DNA of 42,617 nucleotides from Nemertoderma westbladi (taxonomy: Eukaryota > Xenacoelomorpha > Nemertodermatida > Nemertodermatidae). Of the stretch, positions 1 to 10,344 are shown one piece after another. The notes under the pieces are model-generated. The model was not told the DNA's origin, ran no database searches, and saw nothing but the letters and a program-made list of their open reading frames with translations. Made by a program: the position numbers and the translations under genes. How positions within the stretch are numbered: the stretch's first letter is position 1; every line of letters begins with the position of its first letter. The stretch lies in NCBI GenBank assembly GCA_032718475.1, contig JAUCBJ010007260.1, forward strand, positions 1 through 42,617, read 5' to 3'.

Positions 1-256
1 GGATTTATCAACGTTATATTATTATATAAAACTCACCTCTATAATCGTGCATTCAACTAAAAACTGTTTTATTCGAACTCATGTATCGTATAACATTATT
101 TTATTTAATTATTTTACAGTACAGTACTCCTGGCCCAAAAATAACTACGGGTCTTTTAAACGACATGTATTTTACTTTTTACTTAAGGTGTAAGGAGAGT
201 GCTCAGCGCTTAGAATAATTACTTGTTTTTTAAATAAGCGCTTTATAAATATTGAA

Positions 257-257
257 A

Positions 258-290
<33 letters not shown>

Positions 291-297
291 CTTCTAA
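257..297. repeat. (ATT)n microsatellite
   Basis: An uninterrupted ATT trinucleotide run of about 35 bp lies in AT-rich DNA upstream of the LINE fragment. It could be the tail of an older retroelement, but nothing in the sequence proves that. Confidence 0.9.
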
Positions 298-362
298 TAC
301 ATATTTCTATAAGATGACCGGCGTAATGGGCCTTCCCTGTTCGGTCACCTTCTACATTCAGT

Positions 363-827
363 AGTAACGATTATTTATCTACTATCCATGCCTTACTTTT
401 TATGGATGACACCGCTATTTTTGCCTCTACCCGTCAACGTTGTTTGCAAAAGCTACAAACTTTGTGCGATTTCTGTAAAGCACATAATATGATTATTAAT
501 GTAGATAAAACAAAGTTTATGGTGATAAACGGTAGCCACGCAGACAGAAAACCTTTATGTGCTGAAGGCAATGTGATAAAAAATACAGATACTTATGTGT
601 ATCTTGGGGCTATATTTACGCAGGATGGCAAATTGTCATCATGTTTGCAATACCATGCAAAAGAATGCGAGAAACATGTACGAAAATTCTCAATTTTCTG
701 TGCCGTTAACAGTAACATGCCATTTCAGTTAAAACTGAAAGTGTTTAATTGTGCAATACTGGCTTCCATTTTGTATTCATCTGATACGTGGCTTTCCACT
801 GTACCGGTGATTTTTCTACTGTACTAG
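363..827 (+). pseudogene. Non-LTR retrotransposon reverse transcriptase, C-terminal fragment
   Basis: The frame opens with a LINE-type motif C, LLFMDDTAIFAS (the usual YADD replaced by FMDD). It continues with the standard palm-to-thumb features: an LQ-rich helix, a VDKTKFMVI strand, YVYLGAIFTQDG, then a helical thumb ending ILYSSDTW. Family knowledge places this in the last third of a LINE reverse transcriptase. Fingers, motif A, motif B and any endonuclease are missing, so the copy is 5'-truncated near base 360. The 3' part ends at a stop soon after the thumb. No methionine fits the start; the first residues are simply where homology begins. The LINE clade is not clear. Confidence 0.75.
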
Positions 828-2176
828 TTGTATGTCTGACTGAGAAAAATATAATACTAAACATTAGCCCAACTCTGTTAATGAAATATTATTGTTCGTT
901 ATTCTGTGCTGCAGTATATTGGAATTGCTGGAGAGAGAACTTGTAGTATCACCTTACCGCCCCACCACAACAGTGAAGGGAGTAAACGCTACACCGACAC
1001 ATACACATTACACATACATGTACCATAAGCCAGTAGGCCAATACATCTGAATGTTGATTCTCAAGCTGTTGATTCTCAAGCTGTTGATTCTCAATTAAAT
1101 TGTATTCTCTACAATATTCCTAACTCTTGTTTATTTTATTTGTTTCCTTTTAACCTGCCTCTGTAACCTGCTTCTTTACTAACCTGCCTACAAGTGGATG
1201 TAGCTGTATAGGCATAGGTGTAAGCCTAGCATTCACTCCCACAGAGAAGGCAAAGGTCTTCTATCATATCCAAAAAGTCGAATATTCTAATTCTATCCGC
1301 TGACCAGAATGATGCCCGCATGACTGCACAGATGCTGATTGCTCCAGTAAACTTTGGATCAATTAAAGTTCATCCCATCATATCTGGAGCTCAATGCTGA
1401 TTACAGTGACCAACTAGTAAATATCGCAGTAAAAACATGACTAATCTCACAAAAATATCTTCTGGGATGGATGGTGAAGCAACTAAAAATGTGAGTCTCA
1501 AACTAGTTAAAGTATGGAATTATTCACAGTTAAATTGTAATGGAAAATGCGAATTAGTTGGCATTTCCAAGTATAGCTAGAGGTGGTGCTTATGCTACTA
1601 GATCTTATACCATTCGACCACAATGATCGATTTAGTGGGGGTTGGCATCTTCAAAACGAAAATAGAGTAATTATTTCTTGTGATATTCTACAACAAAAGG
1701 TTTTGACCACCGCAACCCACTATAACTGCATCTATTACAGGTGGGCATTTAATTAAAATAAACTTACACTTACTGCACTGATTTCCACAGTTCATTAAAA
1801 CAGCATCATCGTTTTACACCCACACCTTAAAAATCTAAGCCGGCACAGCATTCTTAAACTCAATTTCCACTCAATTTAAACCAAAATGCTAATTATCACA
1901 ATCACACATCGTATTATCGCACATCACAATATCGTACACTTCGTTGCATTATTTCAATAGCTGAACTGAGTTCAATATCTAAATTTTTTGGGGGTTACCC
2001 GAGTCCCACAATAATACAACCAATTCCAACTGAGAGCGAGAAACTAGAATTACTATATGAGCGCGATATAGGCCACTACTGTAAATTTAAACCAGGATAA
2101 CCAGAATAGTGGTAGATGTTCGAAGCCAGTTGACCAACAGTGCACTAGTGCAGTACTGCGTACAGTAAGTGAATCA
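828..2176. other. Non-coding AT-rich stretch
   Basis: No long open frame, RNA gene or recognisable element is seen apart from the short 15-bp tandem repeat listed separately. Frames on both strands are closed by frequent stops. Confidence 0.6.
1052..1096. repeat. 15-bp tandem repeat, three copies
   Basis: The unit TGTTGATTCTCAAGC occurs at 1052, 1067 and, with the last bases changed, 1082. Confidence 0.9.
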
Positions 2177-2365
2177 TCATAGTCCGGCAGCAAAATGCAT
2201 AGATTTCGGTGAACCCTGATTTTTATACCCATAAAATGTTTCATCGGTTTTGTACTCATTAGACCCTACTAAACCATATTTAGGAGGGTGTCGCCCATAC
2301 AACCTTGAGTATTTCTTATAAATCGTGTTACCATGGCTACGGAGTTGTTTATCTGCAGCAACCAT
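2177..2365 (-). CDS. Short hypothetical ORF (62 aa)
   Basis: The frame starts at a true ATG and encodes a basic, tyrosine- and glycine-rich peptide (for example KKYSRLYGRHPPKYGL). No family is recognised. No splice donor is evident before the stop, so it would be a single-exon micro-protein or a first-exon remnant. It was kept because X-box-like palindromes lie upstream of its start (from 2453 onward), an arrangement seen at ciliary gene promoters, and because its composition resembles small axonemal proteins. Both points are weak inference. A chance ORF is the leading alternative. Confidence 0.2.
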   Translation of the reverse strand: MVAADKQLRSHGNTIYKKYSRLYGRHPPKYGLVGSNEYKTDETFYGYKNQGSPKSMHFAAGL

Positions 2366-2447
2366 GTTTTAAACACACAATGGTTAAAGGATTTACCCCA
2401 AACTTAACTAAACCAATGATTGCGAATTCGATGAGCTCATTCTCAAA

Positions 2448-2835
2448 TCACTGTTACCCTGGCAACCGTTGCTAGGGGCAGTAATAATCTTCTGTTCACG
2501 CCTTAGCAATCACCAACTTATGCATTATATGATCTCAGTATCAACATATTCCCTCAGTATACCGAATATTGAACTTGAATTCGGCCACAGTTATTATGAC
2601 AACCGTTGCTAAGGGAACTACTGTAGCAACCAGCGACCTAAACATTATAAACCTATATGACCTTACTGTTTCAACATACACCCGCTGTATCGTACATAGT
2701 GTGTTCATTGAACTTGTTTCCAGTCACAGTTACCATGACAACCGTTTGGATGCAGTTTGTATGTTGTAACTGTTGCAAGTGGCCGTGTGCACTATAATAC
2801 GTGATATTGTTTCATTTATGAATGAAACAAGATTA
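2448..2835. repeat. Diverged tandem repeat, about 138 bp, three units
   Basis: Three diverged units begin near 2448, 2585 and 2724, spaced 137 and 139 bp. Each starts with a GTTAC/GTTAT palindrome followed by CAACCGTT. Units 1 and 2 also share a TATATGA block, a TCAACATA block and an ATTGAACTTG block in the same order. Divergence is high, so the duplication is old. Confidence 0.65.
2453..2742. promoter_or_regulatory. Three X-box (RFX)-like palindromes
   Basis: GTTACCCTGGCAAC at 2453-2466 fits the RFX X-box half-site pattern perfectly. GTTATTATGACAAC at 2590-2603 and GTTACCATGACAAC at 2729-2742 are close variants, and GTTACCATGGCTAC at 2327-2340 is a fourth lookalike. They recur because they ride on the 138-bp repeat. 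Binding is inference only. Confidence 0.35.
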
Positions 2836-2840
2836 TATCA

Positions 2841-3122
2841 TCTGCATCTTCAAGGCCAGCATCCTTTATGATATGCGTCTCAAGAAAGACATGAGCTGTC
2901 CACCATGCTTATTTACTCCATAAGGTCGCCAAACCACAAGATTATGCACTGGCTGGACCTCACGGTGAAAGCAAAGCGGTTCCGTTCAAGTGTTATGCTA
3001 GCGGAGACTAATGGAACACCTCCAATGTTACATAGAGTCTAATTTGGTGATTTTTTTTATTGTGATTGACACAATGAACCCGATGCAGCATTCTTATTAA
3101 TGTGCCATCCAGAGATTTAACA
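2841..3122 (-). pseudogene. LINE 3'-end fragment, same family as the 3551-6537 element
   Basis: The segment aligns by eye with 3686-3965: both share the blocks around GCGTCTCAAGAAAG, CTGTCCACCATGCTTATT, ATTATGCACTGGCTGG and ACACAATGAACCCG in the same order and orientation. It encodes the C-terminal tail of the LINE reverse transcriptase on the minus strand, with several small indels and stops. It is 5'-truncated at about 3122. Confidence 0.8.
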
Positions 3123-3532
3123 TTTATTAGATGAATGCATAATTTTTCGATTCTATGCAACATAAATCTTGGAAGACAGGCAGGTCATATCGCATACAGT
3201 ATATAGCCAGAGTCACTTTCATTCCAATTTCCTTGACAAATTGCATTTAGTATATAGTTTTAAAGGCTCAACAAATTAATAATATGGTAATCCCCCTTAG
3301 ATACTATACAGCACTGTTCAATTCCATAGGAGACCGTGTGGCGGGCTGTTGGCTTGATGCAGTCCAATGCAGTTCGCTCGTGTTAAAACCCACCAATGCT
3401 CAGTTTCATATTGCTACCGCCACATGCCATGGTCAGCTGATGTGATCCCTGGAACCTTTTTGGAGATGGGAAGCACATTGACGGTGTTACCATGATTCCC
3501 TTGTCTTGAGGGAAGACACAAATCTGGGATGC
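3123..3532. other. Non-coding stretch between LINE fragments
   Basis: No recognisable gene or repeat is seen. Short open frames near 3383-3665 on the minus strand straddle the LINE boundary and show no family motif. Confidence 0.5.
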
Positions 3533-3550
3533 CACAGTTGTAGATCCTCC
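3533..3550. repeat. Target-site duplication, left copy
   Basis: CACAGTTGTAGATCCTCC here is repeated exactly at 6538-6555. The pair brackets the LINE, and the (TAC)n tail of the element starts at the next base. Confidence 0.8.
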
Positions 3551-3600
3551 TACTACTACTAATACTACTAGGATCGGCATGCTGCATTGCAGCTGCATTT

Positions 3601-4848
3601 TTAAGAATGCTGTGCCGGCTTGTCAACAAAATTGCACCGCCACAACTTCCTATCACCCATGACATTTGCTAGATCATCCGCATCTTTAAGGCCTGTGTCC
3701 TTTAAGATGCGTCTCAAGAAAGTCATGGGCTGTCCACCATGCTTATTCACTCCATGAGGCTGCCAAAGTACAAGATTATGCACTGGCTGGTCCTCACGGC
3801 GAAAGCAATGTCCTGCAAAGCGGAGGCGATTTTGTTCTAGTGTCAAGCTTGGGGGAACCAATGAGACACCTCCAATGTTATATAGTGTCTGGTTGGAGAT
3901 GTGTGCATTGTACTTGACACAATGAACCCGGCGTAGCATTCTTGTGAATGTGCCATCCAGAGATTTGGTGTCCTCAGCAGTTAGAGCCCAGCATGGACTC
4001 CCGTAGAGGAGTACTGGAACTAGTGCTGCTCTAAATAATCGGACATTAAGTTTCCGATTAATTCTCGGTGACTTCCAAATCCTGGAAAGCCTATTCAAGG
4101 CTGCCCATGCCTTTCCCTTACGTATTCGAAGGTCCTCATCTGATTTCCGGATCCATGATCCCAGGTAACAGAAGTCGTCCACATGCTCAAGCATACCATC
4201 CTTTGAGCTTATGCTCATCCGATCAGAGACTTGCTGAGGACTTTCAAAGTTAACTGTCATAATTTTGGTCTTTCTGGAGTTAATAAAAAGACCAACACTA
4301 GAAGCAGCATGTTCTAATGAGCTGAGGAGCCGTTGGGCTCCCTCTAATGATTCTGAGAGTACTCCTAAGTCATCAGCAAAGTCTAGATCAGTTAGGTACT
4401 TGGCAGGATTTCCTCGACTTCTGGAGCCAGTAGGTGGAGTTATCATCACCCCATCATCATTATGATGATCTAAGGACATGCGTAGAACATAGTCAACCAC
4501 AATAATGAACAAGAATGGTGCAAGTGTGTCTCCTTGGAGGACGCCCCATAACACTTCAAATGGTTCTGTGTCACCGTCAACAGTAGACACAAATGTTGTC
4601 AAACCATCGTATACTGATCTGATTGCTGCAATAATTTCATCAGGAATCCCATATAATGAAAGTATGCTGAACATACGTGAGCGAAAGACTGAATCAAAGG
4701 CCTTGAAGAAGTCAACAAAGATAACAGCCAGATGCCTGTCTTTCTTTTTTGATAATTCTTCAATTATCCTTCTATGTGCCAAAATGGGCTCCATGGTCCC
4801 ACGACCTTTACGGAACCCATTCTGATTTCCACAAGAGCAGTCTCTCAA
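3601..4848 (-). pseudogene. LINE reverse transcriptase: palm, thumb and C-terminal tail
   Basis: This open frame of about 415 codons carries the core reverse transcriptase. QNGFRKGRGT lies at residues 9-18, motif A FVDFFKAFD at 44-52, motif B region GVLQGDTLAPFLF at 102-114 and motif C FADD at 157-160, so the catalytic aspartates are retained. The thumb follows (CYLGSWI, LLYGSPCWAL), then a C-terminal segment with NRLRFAGHCFRR and GGQPMTFLRRILKD. The first residues come from a frameshift: the upstream fingers are encoded in another frame (4808-5902). The frame is otherwise unbroken to its stop, so this copy is only moderately old. Confidence 0.85.
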
Positions 4849-5902
4849 TGGGATCCCTGTTGCGATTTAATATAATCCTATTGTATAGCTTTGCAGCAAT
4901 CGAGATCAATGAGATTCCCCGAAAAGAACCATAGAGTGTTAGGTTGCCCTTCTTGGGAACTGGCACCAACTTATTTGTTTTCATTTCTTGTGGGACTCTT
5001 GTTGTTCGATACATGTCTACTATGATGGGATAGATGAGCTTTAAACACTCAGGTATTTTAAAGACCTCAGGCGGAACACTATCTACTCCACTGGCACGAT
5101 TGGTCTTAATGCTCTTTGCAGCAGCCTTCACTTCTGCAAAGGAGATATCGCCAATGGGAATATCTGGGAGTACAGACTCAGACACTTTTACTTCTATAGA
5201 GTTATCAGGCAATACCCTGTCATTATTGAGGAGCTTTTCAAAGTGGGCCTTCCAACCATTGAGGCGATCGGCTGGTGATTCAGCCTTAACCTTGGTGGTT
5301 GGTTGGTTTTTCCGCCCAGTAAGCAGATTGATCGATTTCCATGCCTGGGATGATTGCCTGCTGTCGTCAGCATCATTGATGGCATCAACCTGTTGGTTTA
5401 TTAGCTCCTGTAGATTAACAGAGTACTGCCTGTTCAGGGACCTAGATGCAGCCTTAACTGCGTTCTTGGCCGCTGCAGTCTGTTTGAGTCGGGACTCTTT
5501 CTGCGCCTTATGAAGGTCATTTCGGCACTTCTGAATTTTGTTGTCAGTCCAGGGGGCCCTTTTCCTGTTTCGAGGGTATACAGGAACTGTTTCTGCAGCT
5601 GCTAACTTAACTGCTTCTGTAAAGGCAGTATAGCCCTCACAGTGATCTGCCGCCTCAGAGGCAAGAGCCTCATACCTGTTGCTCAGCTGTAGTGTGAAGC
5701 TGGATCTCACACTTGGCTGTTGCAACAGAGAGGACCAGTCATGCCGCGGCAAGGCAGATTTCGTTGTTCTGCTAGCACGCAGACTAGGTCTTACCTTGGC
5801 CACAATAAGGCGGTGATCACTGGAGAAGGGTCGAAGTGTAAATGCATTACAGTCTTCAATCTGGCCTCCCTGGTGACCCAGGGTTTGGGCCAGAAAGGTC
5901 AT
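4808..5902 (-). pseudogene. LINE polyprotein: endonuclease end, linker and RT fingers
   Basis: The frame begins with the last strand of an apurinic-type endonuclease (SSDHRLIVAKV). A basic, helical linker of about 170 residues follows (HDWSSLL, KRAPWTDNKIQKCRNDLHKAQKE), then the RT fingers (SGVDSVPPEVFK, NKLVPVPKKGN, GSFRGISLISIAAKLYNRII). It overlaps the downstream RT frame by about 40 bp in a different phase, so a single frameshift near 4830 separates the two halves of one polyprotein. The start codon of the frame is arbitrary; the real protein would begin further upstream in the decayed endonuclease. Confidence 0.8.
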
Positions 5903-6537
5903 CAGGAAAGGGACTCAAAGAATTGTTGGCTGCTCTCTCTCCAGTAGGGGGTGAGACAGGCAGCCGGTCAGGAGTTAACTGACGCCTGTGAGGCCGATTG
6001 TGTCCAGTAAATCCACTGGCCTCTAGTGGCCGGACCTCCGCATTGCTAATGTAATCCATAGTGGGGGTTGGGTGGTGCTTTTTTGCCGGTTTGCCATTCC
6101 ACAGGGTGGGTGTCGCAATGGAGTCAGATATGAGGCCCATCACCCATATCTACTCTGGCGCACATGACCCACCATTGGCTGTTGCAGCTCATCTGCTGCG
6201 TCATGCCCTGTACCCTTGCTGCCAGGTGCAGGTCGCAGTGAAGTGCTCTCAGAGTGGACATGAGAACACTCTACTCCTGACCAGCCATTGGTAGATCACC
6301 ATCTGCCTGGTCAGGCCATATTCCCCTGCAGCCAAGTATATGGGTCCTTAATCCAGGACCAAGGGCGTCCTTATCCCAGAACGAAGGGGGTCCTAGTTAC
6401 AGGACCAGATTTGCCCTAGTAAGAGGGTCTAAGCAGCTACAGGTGGCACCTCCTTTATGCTGCATGGAGGTGGCAAGTTTTCTTGATCAATGACCTAGAA
6501 TACCTGACCTGACATTAAAAGATGTAGTTGTAGATCA
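5903..6537 (-). other. 5' part of the LINE, endonuclease decayed
   Basis: A proline- and serine-rich open frame at 5856-6143 has no convincing endonuclease motif. The rest is a GC-richer leader with no open frame. An intact RTE endonuclease of about 200 residues would not fit what is readable here, so this part is deleted or scrambled by indels. Confidence 0.5.
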
Positions 6538-6555
6538 CACAGTTGTAGATCCTCC
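6538..6555. repeat. Target-site duplication, right copy
   Basis: Exact copy of 3533-3550. The host sequence then continues unrelated to the LINE. Confidence 0.8.
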
Positions 6556-6953
6556 AGTACCAAGTCACCTTAAAACCAGCCAAACCATTGGTGGGCGCTT
6601 TGCTGAGGAAAAGAAAGGAAATTGTGAAAGAGCGGAAATATTAAGAACTTGTAAACCGCGTATTCCTTTTCTACCCAGTTGCTTTGAATACTTCGGTCGC
6701 GTCGCCCTGCTCCAACAACTAGAATATTTATCAAAGAGCTCGGCCGGAGATTACAAGCAGAAAGCTTGGAGCCCCGCCCTCACAGATTTCTACATCAAAG
6801 CATTCTAATTGCTATCATTAGCCCTATAAATAGGCTACGCCACATCAACCATATGCACTGTCTACAACAACACTGGGGGGGGGGGGGGGGGGTTTACGAT
6901 CTCCTTGACAACCGTACAACTCCAGATACTGTATTGTCAACGAATAATAGACT
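6556..6953. other. Non-coding stretch with an 18-nt G run
   Basis: No gene is seen. A homopolymer of 18 G occupies 6875-6892, just upstream of the PLE remnant. Part of this stretch may be the unrecognisable 5' end of that element. Confidence 0.5.
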
Positions 6954-7840
6954 ATGGATACGGTTACCACCACCTGGCCGAGGAAAGACTTACTAGGCCT
7001 CGGTTTTACCTTTATTCCCAACAGAGGTATTACGAACACCGACCGTTTCGTTTACCAGGCCCAGTATTTTAAAACACTCGTTGACGATAGTATTGTTGAT
7101 TTCGATAGGGAACTCAATACCAATGAGTTAAGTGGTTTGGAAACGTCACTCAACCAAGCCTGCCACGAACTATATAACACGAACTCAATACAATTCACCA
7201 TAGAACACTCCTACTCCACCTTAAACTACCTTGACCTCACAATATACCGCCAGGACGACAAATTACTTACCCACCTATATAAGAAGCCCATGTCCAATAA
7301 ACTACCCATCCTCTACGCTAGTTTTCTCCATAAACCCACTCTACTCGCAGTTGTTAAAGCAGAAATCCTCCGTTTTCGCAGACTTGCTGACTCAGATAAC
7401 ATTTTTAATGTCACCCGCCATAATTACTTGTAACTATGCAAACTTAGGGGATACCCACTCAACTTCCTACTATCAATGTATCTATGGAAACCAGCCAAAC
7501 AGTTACCCACCACCTACACCACTATACAGCATACTCAGTAACTCACCCTCCCCCCATCTACATAGCCACAATTCCTTATTTTTTAACATCTATGTCCAAA
7601 ATCATCGCCCGGCATCAAAATCACCTTAGTAACATAGGTATTGCTATTAAACCCATCCCACGCAACCTCCCAAACCTTGGACAAATGCTTATACGTAAAC
7701 TAGACCCACTTATCCCGGTAGGTAATCACCAATGTCGCGCACCCCGTTGCTTATGTTGTCTAGCCATTACAAACATTCGTAAAACACACTGGAATGAATC
7801 CATTTACGGCCGCTTTAACCCTATTAGTACTGGGCTATAA
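6954..7840 (+). pseudogene. Penelope-like element remnant: RT C-terminal part and linker
   Basis: Two overlapping frames carry PLE landmarks. The first (6954-7433) opens with LGLGFTFIPN, like the N-terminal LSLGFTFAP block of the PLE at 25-26 kb. It then jumps to the post-catalytic RT region: SIQFTIEHSYSTLNYLDLTIY and the thumb YKKPMSNKLPI. The second (7484-7840) encodes the linker that precedes the GIY-YIG nuclease, GIAIKPIP and a Cys-rich CRAPRCLCC motif. The catalytic palm of the RT is absent, and the nuclease is cut off at 7840. The thumb block resembles FFKPLSKKLPIPS in the minus-strand PLE, so the two are relatives. Confidence 0.7.
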
Positions 7841-9067
7841 AATGTTGTACAAATACCGGGGCGGGACATTTACCCTCTAAAATCTACAAATTTTTATGAA
7901 AACGTCTGATTTTTTGTTTGTTCGTAGGTATCACTAGTCTGGCTGGATCCGACCGAAAAAAAAAATTTCCAAAAAATGTACTGGGGTGGTTATATTGCAG
8001 CACCAAAATTACAAGTAGTGCACCAATTTTCACAAAATTTTAAAGTTACATTTTACGGCTAATTATTTTTCAATACAGGTTTTCTGGGGCGCAAAATACA
8101 TTGGAAAATATTTAAAAATGATATGATTACTATAAATGGCTGTTTAGTCCTCTCTGCGTAGGAAAAAAATGAAAAAAACAAGTAACCAGCACTTTTCAAT
8201 TAGAACACAAAATTTTTAATTCACTTATATACGATGCTATAAATTCACATTTTCAGGTTTTCTAGGGCGCTGATTCTAATGGTATATGCCAGATCATTGC
8301 TACTTGGTATTTTTCGGCGTAATTTGGCAAATTTTGGTGCTAGCACCAAATTTCGTACCCATCACCAAAAAGTATAAGTTTGCAATGTCCAGTGCTTTTT
8401 TTACTGATTCCATTGAATTCAGAACCCTCACAAACCCGTATAACGCAAGAAACAAGGTGACACAATCAATTGATACATTTGATGGTTTTCAAAATTTGGT
8501 GCTAGCACCACATTTTGCACCCACTTCCGAAAAATACAAGTTTGAGATGTCTAGTTCGATAATTACATATTCCATTTAATTCAGAACAGCCATAAACCTC
8601 TAAACGCAAGAAATAAATTTTAAAAATCGAAAAATAGAAGTTTGATACGCTTGGTGCAACTCGTATATATTCCATCGAAACCAGAACCCAAAAAAACCCC
8701 AATTGCGTAAAAAACAAGTTTCAAACAATAAATTTACAAAATGTACATATTTCAAAATTTGGTGCTGGCACCAAAATTTGGCACCCGCCGAAAGAAAACA
8801 AGTTTGAAATTTCAAAATCAATTTTTATGAATTCTGTCCAATTGCTAACACCAAAAAACCGGTGTAAATCAAAAATAAAGATGTTACAATTCATATTTAA
8901 TGAAATGTAATTTTCAAAAAACGTCTCAAAAACAATGCCAAAAGTAGGGTTAAAAAATGGTGCTATAACTCGAAAACTACCCAATATTTTTGAAAACGGT
9001 TTTCACTACTAGGAAGACAATAGATTTTTAGGAAAAGTCATAAAATTTCAGATTTCCAACTGCGTTT
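7841..9067. other. AT-rich non-coding block with repeated palindromes
   Basis: No protein family is recognised; short frames on both strands are phenylalanine-rich by base composition. The palindrome-bearing repeats are listed separately. The block starts exactly where PLE homology stops. Confidence 0.55.
8285..8800. repeat. Diverged tandem repeat built round TTTGGTGCTAGCACCAAA
   Basis: A perfect 18-bp palindrome lies at 8333-8350. A second copy of its 14-bp core is at 8497-8510, and a third, with an altered centre, at about 8755-8777. Each is followed by a related block: a short A-rich stretch, then (T/C)AAGTTTG and (A/G)ATGTC or AATTTC. Spacing is about 160 and 260 bp, so the third unit has an insertion. 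Confidence 0.7.
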
Positions 9068-9265
9068 GTTGCAGGTGTTCCATTAATCTCCCCTAGCTTG
9101 ACACTTGAACGGAACCGCCTCCGCGTTGCAAGACATCCATCTTTCGCCGTGAGAACCAGCCAGTGCATATTCGTGTGCTTTGGCGCCCGAGCCAGCGACT
9201 AAGCATGGTGGACGGCCCATGACTTTCTTGAGACGCATCTTATAGGACACTGGCCTTGAAGATGC
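9068..9265 (+). pseudogene. LINE 3'-end fragment, inverted relative to the 3551-6537 copy
   Basis: The plus strand encodes GVPLISPSLTLERNRLR, matching GVSLVPPSLTLEQNRLR in the main LINE. The following blocks around GCATGGTGGACGGCC and GACTTTCTTGAGACGCATCT are the reverse complement of sequences at 3686-3760. Stops and small indels interrupt the frame. Confidence 0.8.
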
Positions 9266-9954
9266 GGTTGACGCCGGCTCAAGATTCCTAATATATAGGT
9301 AATATATATTATATATAATGCAGCTGCAATGCATCATGCCAATTGTAGTTGTATCCTGCACGTTAACTGCCTTGGTTTTTACTTTGTATGCCGGGTTTGA
9401 GAATAAAATAATTAGATTATTATTATATAACCAGTAAGTTTTTTTTAACCTTCCACCTACCTGGGACTGTGTAAACCTTAACTTCACAGACATGCAGTGC
9501 CTCTCCATTGCCACTAAAGATAACAAGGAACTGTCCAACTTTCCCCTCGCAGTTAAGAACATTTAGTGACGGAACACTTTGGTCAATTGTGCCACACGGT
9601 TCATCCGCGCTGGATCCCAGGCCATTCAAGAATGTTATATCATTGCTATTAGTTACGTAAATCTGCAGCAAAAATTACACAACTATTTATTTCAATAGTT
9701 TATACAATAATTAATGGAAGGGTGGGGGGCACCATGTTGTACTAAAACATTGGAAATTTGTTTTATCAGCGAATATAGGTTGTTGAGTGGTCCAGTAGGT
9801 TGGGCGGAGGGGGGTGCGGACGTGCCGGGGTGTGTGCGTGAGGGTGTAGGTGGTTAAACGTTACCTAGGTTAACACTGCTCCTAGGGTAACTTAGCATAC
9901 GCACCTTTGACGGCACTGAGGGCGTCACGTACGGAATTGAGGGGGAGCAGGGGT
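9266..9954. other. Non-coding stretch
   Basis: Contains a short TA-rich tract near 9295-9320. Minus-strand open frames at 9083-9671 overlap the antisense of the LINE fragment and show no motif, so they were not called. Confidence 0.5.
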
Positions 9955-10266
9955 AGAGGCGGGCACAAAGGGTGCCAGGTAGTAGAGTAGTAGAGATGGG
10001 CACATAGGGTGCCAGGTAGTAGAGTAGTAGAGGCGGGCACATAGGGTGCCAGGTAGTAGAGTAGTAGAGGCGGGCACATAGGGTGCCAGGTAGTAGAGTA
10101 GTAGAGGCGGGCACAAAGGGTGCCAGGTAGTAGAGTAGTAGAGGCGGGCACATAGGGTGCCAGGTAGTAGAGTAGTAGAGGCGGGCACATAGGGTGCCAT
10201 GTAGTAAAGTAGTAGAGAGGGCACAAAAGGTGCCAGGTAGTAGAGTAGTAGAGAGGGCACAAAGTG
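9955..10266. repeat. 37-bp minisatellite, about nine copies
   Basis: The unit begins GGGCACATAGGGTGCCAGG and ends in AGTAGAGTAGTAGAGGC. Copies start at 9961, 9998, 10035, 10072, 10109, 10146 and 10183 with exact 37-bp spacing, then at 10219 and 10255 with 36-bp spacing. Each unit holds the inverted repeat GGCAC...GTGCC. Because 37 is not a multiple of three and the unit has no minus-strand stop, all three minus frames stay open, which creates artificial repeat proteins. Confidence 0.95.
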
Positions 10267-10344
10267 AGGGGGGGTATGTACGCATGCCATAGCAAAGGGT
10301 ATGGAAAGTGCGAAACCTGTGGGCGCTGAGGGCATCACGTAGTG

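Larger units (their letters stand above)
3551..6537 (-). mobile_element. RTE-like non-LTR retrotransposon, about 3 kb, decayed
   Basis: The element reads on the minus strand from 6537 to 3551. It ends in an (AGT)n-type simple tail at 3551-3571, directly against an 18-bp target duplication, the signature of target-primed reverse transcription. Order: a 5' region with a badly decayed endonuclease, a linker, reverse transcriptase, and a C-terminal tail. The length matches the short RTE-type LINEs, and the linker and RT motifs fit an RTE-like or Proto2-like clade, though the clade is not certain. Two further 3' fragments of the same family lie at 2841-3122 and 9068-9265. Confidence 0.8.

Noticed and set aside
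4068-5947. Several plus-strand open frames of 60-160 codons
   Set aside because: They are antisense to the LINE reverse transcriptase and linker.
8286-8984. Phe-rich open frames on both strands
   Set aside because: Composition and repeat structure explain them; no start context or family motif.
9854-10338. Three overlapping minus-strand open frames of 137-143 codons
   Set aside because: They are the three phases of the 37-bp minisatellite and carry no non-repeat protein sequence.
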